A stretch of DNA of 64,000 nucleotides, from positions 1 through 64,000 of the forward strand of contig FMBT01000459.1 in assembly GCA_900095095.1 (NCBI GenBank). The letters are read 5' to 3'. Source of the DNA: Fragilariopsis cylindrus CCMP1102 (Eukaryota; Bacillariophyta; Bacillariophyceae; Bacillariales; Bacillariaceae). How positions within the stretch are numbered: the first letter of the stretch is position 1; every line of letters starts with the position of its first letter. Below are positions 43,864-52,819 of this stretch, in pieces. The notes below the pieces were generated by a model. The model was not told where the DNA came from, did not search any database, and was given only the letters and a program-made list of their open reading frames with translations. Both the position numbers and the translations under genes were made by a program.

Positions 43864-44480
43864 CAATAATAATAATAATGACGACGACGACGACGAAGTG
43901 TTACTATTGTTGCGATCGGCGGTATTATCTTCCTGTTCTTTTTCTTCTTTTTGAGATCACACTAACTGTACTGTATGGTGCTATATTACGGTACACTACT
44001 ATGCCTACTACGGTACTGATTTTTTTTCATTGGACTGATTTGAAATAGACGGAGGCAAAAGGAACAACGAGCAATAAAAATTGCCACCCTGAAAAAACAA
44101 AGCAACGACGAATAAAGAAGTCAGCGTTGAGAAAATGAAATTTTCACAAAAATGAGAGAGAGAGAACAAATACAGTAATAAATCGATCACACATTAATTT
44201 ACCGTATTCATTTTATTTTATTGAAGAGAAACGTGTGTTTTTTCATTTTGACATGGCGCACCCGTCTGGCCTGCCTGCTTTGTTTTTTGTTGTTTTGTTT
44301 TGATTCACTCTTCGACTAGATCGACTACAGTTAGCGAGCGAAGCACTGCACATGAAGTCATTTTTGAAACGTAGTCTGAACGCCAACGGTGAAATAATTG
44401 TTGCCTCAAATGAATTCTTAATATAAAAACTAAATCATGCCCGAATTTTACTAGTATAATAACAACTTTAGCATCAATTT
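43864..44480. other. Upstream region of acidic-protein gene
   Basis: Contains a GACGAC run and TACTGTA near 43971. No gene recognised. Confidence 0.5.
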
Positions 44481-44612
44481 TATACATATAAAAAATCATT
44501 TTTTTGGAAAAATAAACTTATTAGTTTACAATTGACTTATTGGATGGAGCACTGTTATATTCATTGGTCTCCTAAGCCTACTGGTATCTCACAATATAGG
44601 CTCACACACACA
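44481..44612 (+). repeat. Left terminal inverted repeat
   Basis: Pairs with 46512-46640; the inner 22 bp around GGTATCTCACAATATAGGCT is identical. Confidence 0.8.
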
Positions 44613-44926
44613 GAACACATCAAATAACCCCCAAAATAGCCCATTTGCAGTGTTTTGTGGACATACAATACACTCAAAAAGTTGAATCATCCCATAATAT
44701 GTGGATGAGTTGCACCATATATACCAAAGGAAACTAACTCATGGTGCTTTGTGCTGATGATCCAGCTTAGGTGCGCACAAAAGTGGAAAAATTGTTTTGG
44801 GGCCGAAATGGCCTATTTTGTGGTTAATGCAGCCCTACAACTTCATAATCTCCATAAAAACCCAAGCATTATGTGGACCTTGTAGGTATAGAAATAATGG
44901 ATGCTAGTACATCCAACATATCTGGT

Positions 44927-45660
44927 GTTGTCCTCTGCATCCCCTTTCAAATGGGATATTGTGTGTTCATTACTGATCAAAAATCATCTTGTTATTTAGT
45001 GTTGTACTCTGCAACCCTTTCAAATGAGATATTGTTTGTTCGTTCCTGATCAAAAATCATCTTTTTATTTTTGTGCCTTTTCAACAACAGTGAACCGGAT
45101 TTCACTCCGCAACCACAGGAACAGCAAAGTTTTTGAGGCAAACACAATGTTCTAGTACTCTGGATGGATGTTAGTGCAACCAATCTATCTAGTGTTGTAC
45201 TCTGCAACCCTTTCAAATGAGATAGTTTGTTGTTCATTTCTGATCAAAACCCTTTGTATTTTTGGTGTGCCTTCCACAACAGTGAAATTAATTTCTTTCT
45301 GCAACTGCAGGAACAGAAAAGTTGTAGGAGGCAAACACAATGTTCTAGTACACTATATGAATGTTTGTGCACCCAATCCATCTGGTGTTGTACTCTGCAA
45401 CCCTTTCAAATGAGATAGTTTGTTGTTCATTTCTGATCAAAAATCATCTTGTTATTTGTTTTTGTGCCTTCCAAAACAGTGAAATGAATTTCTTTCTGCA
45501 ACCACAGGAACAGAAAAGTAGTAGGAGGCAAACACAATGTTCTAGTACTCTGGATGGATGTTAGTGCACCCAATCTATCTGGTGTTGTACTCTGCAACCC
45601 TCTCAAATGAGATCGTTTTTGGTTCATTTCTGATCAAAAATCTTGCACAACAGGAAAATG
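44927..45660 (+). repeat. About 193-bp minisatellite
   Basis: The word GTTGTACTCTGCAACCC recurs at 45002, 45194, 45387 and 45584 (spacings 192, 193, 197), with a variant at 44927. Each unit also carries TTTCAAATGAGAT, TTCTGATCAAAA, a CAACAGTGAA-type word and GGCAAACACAATGTTCTAGTA. Short frames through it are by-products of the repeat. Confidence 0.92.
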
Positions 45661-46511
45661 AATTTCAAAACATACTCATATCTGCTGGTAGGTGTTTGCT
45701 GCACTGAAACACCAACCAACCATCTCTGAACTACTTCTGTTAAGATAGATTGGTTCAGCTTTTATTTGTTACTGTCATTTTTATATAATAAGATAAGAAA
45801 AAACACACCATCCCACACTTCACAGTAGGATTGTAGCCCAAAACACAGCTCTTCATTATCATTATTTATACATACCACCAGGTAAATTAGAACACATAAT
45901 TGATTCACTGTCCTTACTAGGACATACTACTTGTGAATGAAAATCATCATCATCCCAACCCACCATTACTTTGGATGTAATTATAGCTTACCCCTGTTCT
46001 CAAAAATTTCTCATAAAAAACCAATCAAGGACTGTAATTAAAATAGTCACGTTGGAAAATGCTCCCACACCAATTTTGACAGGAACACCCACACAAATAC
46101 TCATAAGATAAACTAATCCACCTAGAGCCCCCATTAATAGGGCCTCTGGTCCACATGGTACACCTCTTGCAAAATAAATTTTAGTGGATTCTAGCTAATA
46201 TAGGGTAAAAATTGGTTGTTGGCATTTGGCGAAGAAAGTGAACCCCTGTTCACCAATGTAGTCTGGGTAGAGATATAAAGATCAAACATATAATGGGTTG
46301 CATAACTTTATTTTTGAGAAAAAGTTCTTGTAGCAAAAATAATGTGTGCATGAACTGAAAGAGCACCTGCCTACAGTATATTTTTGAACCATTATCTATT
46401 ACAAACATGGTAAGGTAGAGAAACTCTCCCTGACCAAAAGGAAGCATTCTCCTGGAAGTTCTACCCTGCTTTATATTGTGTCCTGAACAAGATATCTCAT
46501 AAAAAAATGAT

Positions 46512-46640
46512 GTGTGATGTGTGTAAGCCTATATTGTGAGATACCAATAGGCTTGTAAGACGAAGGAATGTAATAGTTCTCCATCCAAAAGGTCAATTGT
46601 AAATTTGAAATTTCCGAAAAAATGTCTTTTTAGGTGTATA
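46512..46640 (-). repeat. Right terminal inverted repeat
   Basis: Inverted partner of 44481-44612. Confidence 0.8.
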
Positions 46641-48477
46641 CACCAGCTAAACTATACTGGCTTCACTACACTAGCTAAATTGCACTAATTTTAAGTACTG
46701 TAAATACTGTAGCTACACTCACTCAACTAGTTAATTAAACTACACAAGCTAAACTCCACTACACTTTGAAAAAGTACTGTAGCTACACTCTCTCCATTAG
46801 CTACACTCCATTAGCTACACTGCACCAGCTACACTGCACTAGCTACACTTCAGTTTCGGAAACATACGGAGAGAAAACACTGGATATTTTGCATGGCTTG
46901 CGTATGAATCCTAACTAGAGAAGAAAATAGAAGTACACAAAAAATGATACTATGTACATTATATAAACTTATCAAAGTAAATAGTATTGTGTTTTGCGCC
47001 GGCACTAGGTTCAGAAAAATACAGAGGGAAAACACTAGATTCTTTTACAGTGCTAGAATATGCATTCTATCCAGAGAATGCTCCTATTAAATTCAAGATC
47101 TATTTCATATCAAAGACAGAATATCCTACTATAATTTCTTTGGTGGCAATGTGATGGTCATTATGGTTGTTGTTGCTGTTGGTTTGTTTCAATGCATGTG
47201 GTGGTACAAAGGTGCGTTTAGCATACTGCCTAGAATAGTAGAGACTATTTTAGCTACAGTAGCAGTTCTGAGGCAAGCCAAGACGTTATGGAAATAAATA
47301 ATGATATATTATTATTTCTGAAACTTGGTAAGTTAACTTAGCGTGTGTGTGTTGATGAATTTAATTTTTTAGTCAGTCAGTCAGTCAGTCAGTCAGTCAG
47401 TCATTCATTTTTACGAACGTACAGAAGTCAAGTAAGTCATGAGTACTTGTACTGTGTTCAGTGTGAAGATCTCATTTTTCAGTCGTACAGTACTTGAAGA
47501 ACGTTCATTAGTACCGTAGTATACACAAGGAGAAGTAAGTACTGTAAGTACCTACTTAGCTGTTCCGATATTGAGTCTTTTTTTAGTCATCGAATGAATC
47601 ATTATTTAATTTAAGTGATTGAATCATGATGTCGCACACCAGTAACATAATATATATACAGATAATATCAAAATACGATTACAGTACTTCAATGACTACT
47701 GTACGAATAAACATTATTGCTCAGGTAGTAATGTAGTGATAAACATTATTGCCCAGGTAGTGCGGTAATAGTAAACTGTATTGCCCAAGGAGTCATTTAA
47801 TAGTAAACATTAGTGCCCGCAAAACATAATTAATTAATAATATACGTCGCGAAATTTTTTCAAGAAAATATATTTACTAAAACAACGATTAATTACGACG
47901 AACAATTCTGTTCTCTTTTTTTGTAAAAACAATTTTGCTTAGAAGAGATGATAAAGAGAATATCGAAACGCCGTGAGATTCGATCGTATTATGACATAAT
48001 ATTGTATACATTTATCTAATATATATGCAAACAGGTACAATAAATGTCAACTACTGGTAGTGTACATTTTGTCACTGGTACACATACATGATGTAAACGT
48101 GGTACTGCAAAACAGTAATAATTTAATGTACTAATACAATTAACCCGTGTACCAGCGCAGGGAGAAAATTATTCCATGTCGTTAAATTTGTTTTCCTTTT
48201 GGCCAACCAACAACTTTTTCTTCGCACAAATCATTGCTCGCAAAAGCACATGTTGATGATTACGGTACCTACAGTATTGCGATATTCTTCTACTAGTATT
48301 GCGTTTTCATTCATTCATTCATTCAGATATTCACATTAAAGAACAGAACCACCCTTCTTTATTCGCATACTGTAGGATAATCTTCGTTATACTTTTATTA
48401 TCATCTCCTTTTCTATCTGATAGAACTACACAAATATAACTAATACAACTATAGCTACTACAGCTACTACTATCATT
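46641..48477. other. Gene-poor spacer with short tandem repeats
   Basis: Holds AGCTACACT-type repeats (46650-46850), two diverged copies of an ~30-bp AGAGAAAACACT block (46853 and 47012), an AGTC run (47371-47402) and about four ~33-bp units built on TAAACATTATTGCCC (47707-47815). No gene recognised. The last 100 bp should hold the promoter of the next gene. Confidence 0.6.
47371..47402 (+). repeat. AGTC tetranucleotide run
   Basis: Eight perfect AGTC units. Confidence 0.95.
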
Positions 48478-49395
48478 ATGGTGAGGACGAGTACTAAGAA
48501 TAAGAATAATGATAATAGTAATGCTTTATTTACTACTTTTCATTCACCTACACCAACAACCACCGCTGCTGTGAAGAATAAGCGATTGTCAGCATCCTCG
48601 ACTGATTCTCCTACAAGTATTACTGCGGACGTTAGTCCTAATCGGAATTCACCACCAGTGTTATTATCATTACAGTCGTCAAGTTCAGAGTTGTCACAGG
48701 ACGAGTCGTCACAGCAGCAGTCCCAGGAAAAAGAACAATACCGAGTACGATTTTTTAATAAGGTAACAGTCCGAAAAACATTATCACATCACAATATGTC
48801 GAAAAAAGAAAAATGTAATTATTGGTTACAAGAAGAGGAATTCTTATTAATTAAACAAACAAATGATAGGATGATACAACAAATAAATGATAACAATGAA
48901 GACGATGACTTGGATAATAATGAGTATCAAGGGAATAGTCAATCCTCATTATTATCTTTTACAAAAAGTAGTGTCCATTATGGTCATCATCATCATCACT
49001 ATGACGATGATGATGATGACGAGGATTCAATCTGTAAACGTGGATTAGAATATGGTTTAAAAGTAGAAGCAATTCGTAAACGATCATCACGATATTTAGC
49101 ATTAGAAGAAGTATTAATTAAACAAGAAGAACAATACTTAAGTGGTAGTGGTAGTGGTAGTTTTAATGATAGTCAAAGTGACTATTTTATTTATGACGAT
49201 GAAGCAATATCAGATGCCTATTATACGATATCATATGAATGTCAACACCGTGCACATCGTATTGCAATACAAGATAGAAAAGAAATTTATGATTATATTA
49301 TGTATAGTGATAGTGATAATGATAGTAAAGATCCGTCTAGTGATGAGTTTGGTTGTGATGATGATGATAGTGATGATGATGATGAGTTTGGTTGA
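48478..49395 (+). CDS. Unknown protein with a VRFFNKV-type core
   Basis: A 305-residue single-exon ORF from ATG 48478. After a Ser/Thr/Gln-rich leader, residues about 90-130 read YRVRFFNKVTVRKTLSHHN then KCNYWLQEEEFLLIKQ. This 'basic/aromatic strand, then Tyr-Trp and acidic helix' layout resembles a common uncharacterised diatom protein group, known to me only by pattern. A second conserved-looking block (about 185-270) reads CKRGLEYGLKVEAIRKRSS, ALEEVLIKQEEQYL and YECQHRAHRIAIQDRKEIYDY, separated by His/Asp and Gly-Ser repeats. The tail is acidic. Intracellular; no signal peptide. Function unknown. Confidence 0.72.
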   Translation: MVRTSTKNKNNDNSNALFTTFHSPTPTTTAAVKNKRLSASSTDSPTSITADVSPNRNSPPVLLSLQSSSSELSQDESSQQQSQEKEQYRVRFFNKVTVRKTLSHHNMSKKEKCNYWLQEEEFLLIKQTNDRMIQQINDNNEDDDLDNNEYQGNSQSSLLSFTKSSVHYGHHHHHYDDDDDDEDSICKRGLEYGLKVEAIRKRSSRYLALEEVLIKQEEQYLSGSGSGSFNDSQSDYFIYDDEAISDAYYTISYECQHRAHRIAIQDRKEIYDYIMYSDSDNDSKDPSSDEFGCDDDDSDDDDEFG

Positions 49396-49966
49396 TTTGA
49401 TTTCGATTCAAATCAAGTCAAATCAATTCAATATCAGATTCGATTTGATTCTGATGATGAAAGGAGAACAACAACAACAACATATTTTAAAAAAGAAAGG
49501 AAAATTGAGAGAAAAAAACAATGCGACGATGATGATCTTCGGATACTGTATCTCATAATTATAGTCCTTTTAAAAAAATACGTTTACATTTATTTATACT
49601 GTTATATTCACAACTATAAGTGACATTCTTTTCTTTATTTTTTAGCATGTCGCTTGTAGCGCGACGAGAAAATAATCTCCGTTGTGGACATGCCCCAAAA
49701 AATTTGTCAAGCTTGCTTGCTTGCTTAAATTTTGAATCCCACGTAATTATCTTGATTTTAATCGCGACTGACTTTACTAACGGAAGGCCAGCCAAGGAAC
49801 ATCCTCGATTTTAAAAAAAAATCGTAAATCAGCGAAAGTTCACACACACCCCAGAGCGCGCGATGAGTGAGTCGAACCATTCGACTGACTCGACTCGACT
49901 CATCCCATTCGACTCATCCCATTCGACTCATCCCATTCGACTCATCCCATTCGACTCATTCGACTC
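49396..49966. other. Spacer with 14-bp tandem repeat
   Basis: Between 49885 and 49960 the 14-mer CGACTCATCCCATT is repeated about five times. Otherwise no gene. Confidence 0.7.
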
Positions 49967-50576
49967 ATGCAGATAGTTTGAACTACGATCAAAAAACCAA
50001 TCTTGATTATTGTGACATCATTATTATCGACGGTTCTATTGAATAGTCCAGCACTATCGGTTTTGCGCAACAAGGAAAGATTGTTGGCTCGATCTTTACC
50101 ACGACCACAGGTATGTACGTCAAAATTCAAAGCCAAAAGTATCACATCCAGCAATTGGGTCAGTGCTACCATCAACACACAGTTGTTTTGGGTCGTACAC
50201 GATTAATAAACTCGTCAGATATGAAGGGGTTCGTCCGTATAATAAGAATGTATACCTAAGTGTAAGTTGATATAAGGTCGGGGGGACTGCATGTCAACAG
50301 AGCAAAGTCAAGCTATAGGAACAACCGAGCGGATCAAGCCCAATGAATCCGAAGCAGGAATGGTAGCAATTAAAATTGGACCAGTCGTATAGTACCACCG
50401 ATTGTTGCAATACAATATCCACAAACAGTTCCTTCAATCCCTTCGAAGCTTTAAAAAGAAAATGGAATAGAATTGTAAAGCAACATTTTAATTTATACGA
50501 ATGTGATGACACTGTAAATAAAGAAGAAGCAATAAATTCATTGAATGGTTCATTGAAAGTAGGACCATTACATTAA
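49967..50576 (+). pseudogene. Possible decayed two-exon gene
   Basis: Protein-like stretches on the plus strand: from ATG 49967 through a signal-peptide-like segment (ILIIVTSLLSTVLLNSPALS) to SLPRPQ, a GTATGT donor at 50111, an acceptor ending 50318 (CTATAG), then GTTERIKPNESEAGMVAIKI, both in phase 0, and later NPFEALKRKWNRIVKQHF to a stop at 50576. The frame is not continuous (an in-frame stop near the start and a break near 50388). It may be a host pseudogene or a gene with sequence errors. Family not recognised. Confidence 0.35.
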
Positions 50577-50896
50577 TAGCTGAAGTTGCGACACATTGTC
50601 CATGATAAAAGAATGCTGGATCACCGGGTGGCGGGATTGGTTGTTTTTTGGTTGGCGACCACCAGCAAATCTATACAAAATAAAAGCAAAGAAGAAGATG
50701 AGTAATAACGATGCAAAAGAAGACTGAACAAACATTGAAGGCATATCACAAGCACAATGACTTACGGCGAACCAATAACATTCTCTGGAACAGCAAATCC
50801 GCCCAGAGAAAATATCTCATCATCAATATCATTCTCCTCAATTAACACCATTGACTTTATTAACAATTTCAATATCAGCAGGATCATAAATTTTCC
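50568..50896 (-). pseudogene. Possible gene fragment with a clear intron
   Basis: Exon pieces 50896-50766 and 50670-50568 are joined by a 95-bp intron (GTAAGT donor, TTTGTATAG acceptor) and preceded by a TACTAAC branch-point-like word near 50925. Peptides: GKIYDPADIEIVNKVNG, then after a one-base slip EENDIDDEIFSLGGFAVPE, continuing over the splice join into FAGGRQPKNNQSRHPVIQ. Its stop overlaps the end of the plus-strand relic by 9 bp. Upstream exon(s) are not resolved. Family unknown. Confidence 0.35.
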
Positions 50897-51650
50897 CTTC
50901 AAGTATAACAGACACACGAAGTTAGTAATTAAATAGTGATATCGACTATAATCATATAATAGTCCTGCGGCTTGGTGCTCTCCTATCGGCCTTAGGTTGA
51001 CCTGCGTCGTAAGACTATAGACGCAAGCTTGTAAACTCAATATTATACTTCGTCTTATACAAGCGCAAAAGCAACCCCATTCAGGTAGAATAGGAGCAAT
51101 ATTACTAGCTTGCCACAGCCTCATAAACTTTGATAACAAAAACAGCTGTAGTCTGTCTTAATAGACTGTCTTAACAGAAAGTTCTATGCAATAATATTAT
51201 CGTTGAATGACACGTGCATCTTGCGTTGAGAAAGAGAAGCTTCTAACTATCCTATTGTACTCTACTCTATCTACCTGTACAGTACTCTCTGCATGATTTA
51301 GCAAAAACACTGGAGACGTGCTTTTAGTATATTGAAGGTACGCATGATGTCTAGTTGCGGAATGATTTAAAGGACGGTAAATGAGTACTGTGTGTATCAT
51401 AAATCAAAGAACGGTACAAGATTATAATATGTAAGAATTGGCTAAGAATGACGGTTTTTTGATGTAAGAAATGTGTGCAGAAAGTCTCAACCGTAGTAGA
51501 CAATCTTAGTATTGGGATCACAATTAGAAAGGAAGACAAGCACAGTAAAAAAATTGTGGGAGAGAGAGATTGTTCGTTTCGAATTATTATATTTTTACGT
51601 TTGTTCATTTACTATGATGTATAGCTATCCCCCGTAACAATTGCTTTTGA
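50897..51650. other. Spacer
   Basis: May include further 5' exons of the minus-strand fragment (a frame with GEHQAAGLLYDYSRYHY ends near 50935), but nothing firm. Confidence 0.4.
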
Positions 51651-52106
51651 TTATTCTGTTGACCTGGTAAAAGAAGAAGTCAATTTGAGACTTTTCATTA
51701 ATCGCACTGTTTCCTTCATCAAAGATTCGGTTGACTCGTGTTCATCGTTGTTGTTTTCTTTTTCTGTAAAATGCTGTCGTAAAAAATCACCAACATCTTT
51801 TACGAGCATGTTCGACGATTTCGCACACCTTGGCTCGAATCTTCGTCGTTTGCGCTTTCGTTCTGTTACTGTCGACGTCGATGATAGTAGTACAGAGAGA
51901 TTTTCACCTACGACAATATTATTGGCATCAGCTTCATTAAAGTCAATAATGCTGATTTCGTCATCATTTTCCAAGAATACAGTGGCGTCTGTTGAATGCG
52001 AAAAACGTCTTTTGTGCAGTTGTGATGTGCGGGAGGATGGACCATTTAACCTTAGGTTCAGACCATGTCCTAAAGCATTTCGAGTTTGTATTTGAATCAG
52101 CTGCAT
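51651..52106 (-). CDS. Small basic protein, unknown
   Basis: A 151-residue ORF of normal composition, unlike the microsatellite ORFs nearby. Features: a basic nuclear-localisation-like cluster (TERKRKRRRFEPR, about residues 81-93), a helix (MLVKDVGDFLRQHFTEKENN) and a C-terminal helix (SLMKETVRLMKSLKL). The start at ATG 52106 is followed closely by the duplicated promoter block at 52157-52417. The antisense frame is also open over most of its length, which weakens the call slightly. Possibly a nuclear protein; family not recognised. Confidence 0.55.
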   Translation of the reverse strand: MQLIQIQTRNALGHGLNLRLNGPSSRTSQLHKRRFSHSTDATVFLENDDEISIIDFNEADANNIVVGENLSVLLSSTSTVTERKRKRRRFEPRCAKSSNMLVKDVGDFLRQHFTEKENNNDEHESTESLMKETVRLMKSLKLTSSFTRSTE

Positions 52107-52156
52107 TTTTTTTGTTGTTCTAATTTTTTGTATGTTGTTTTATTTTATGTGGTACC

Positions 52157-52417
52157 AGTATGAATGCAAGTAATCAATCCATATTATTATCACTTTCTTC
52201 ACTGGAACATGATGGCGCCACTGGATTAGGTCAATCGCGTTTGATTTTTTTATACATGGCGGCGCGTCTCAGCTTAAGGCGTAAATTCTTTGTACTGTAT
52301 GAATGATCAATCCATATATAATATCTCTTTCTTCACTGGAACCAAGGTCAATCGCGTTTATTATTTTTAATAGATGGCGGCGCGTCTCAGTTTAGGCGCT
52401 AACTCGTTGTACTGTAG
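52157..52417. promoter_or_regulatory. Tandem duplication in a divergent promoter position
   Basis: Two units of about 140 and 120 bp share ATCAATCCATAT, CTTTCTTCACTGGAAC, GGTCAATCGCGTTT, ATGGCGGCGCGTCTCAG and TTGTACTGTA. They sit just upstream of the small basic gene (-). The GC-rich core in AT-rich surroundings suggests repeated regulatory sites; this is inference. Confidence 0.55.
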
Positions 52418-52695
52418 TCCAACAAAAAAAAATATATAGAGATTACATACACGATTTGACGTGATGTTGTTATATTAATGCGCACAAAATAAAATAATGC
52501 ATGCATTCTTGTTTTGAGGGGAATGAATTTATTACGAACATCATAATATTTCATACGACTGCGCGTTTTAGAATTTATTTTTAAATTCTAGTACGTATGT
52601 GATGGCCGAATAACTACTGTACTTGATAAATAAAGTAGAAATAAAATGAGTGAATTATTTCTGATATAAATAAAATGTTATTATATAATATTATT

Positions 52696-52753
52696 ATATA
52701 GAAAACAAATCATGAGGTGCAGTATACTGTACCTCATGATTTGTTTTCTATAT
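52696..52753. repeat. 58-bp near-perfect palindrome (hairpin)
   Basis: Two 29-base arms (ATATAGAAAACAAATCATGA then GGTGCAGTA on the left) meet without a loop. The only mismatch, at 719/730, would be a G-U pair if transcribed rightward. It lies about 65 bp past the stop of the HMG-box gene (-), so probably within its 3' UTR. Confidence 0.9.
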
Positions 52754-52819
52754 CTTTTAAAGAAATATACTAGTATGTTGTTTTTGTTTTTTGACGACGC
52801 TGTCATGGTCGTCATCATA

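Larger units (their letters stand above)
44481..46640. mobile_element. Non-autonomous TIR DNA element with internal minisatellite
   Basis: About 2.16 kb bounded by imperfect inverted repeats of about 130 bp (44481-44612 and 46512-46640). Both arms share TTTACAATTGAC, GGATGGAG, AAGCCTA and GGTATCTCACAATATAGGCT in opposite orientation. Inside are the minisatellite at 44927-45660 and unique AT-rich DNA; I see no transposase ORF. Ends near TATACA/TGTATA leave the target duplication uncertain (TA is possible). A broken relative occurs at 57690-57997 plus 63670-63728. Superfamily not assigned. Confidence 0.8.

Noticed and set aside
45168-45564. Several short overlapping ORFs with near-identical peptides
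   Set aside because: They are readings of the ~193-bp minisatellite units, not a gene family.
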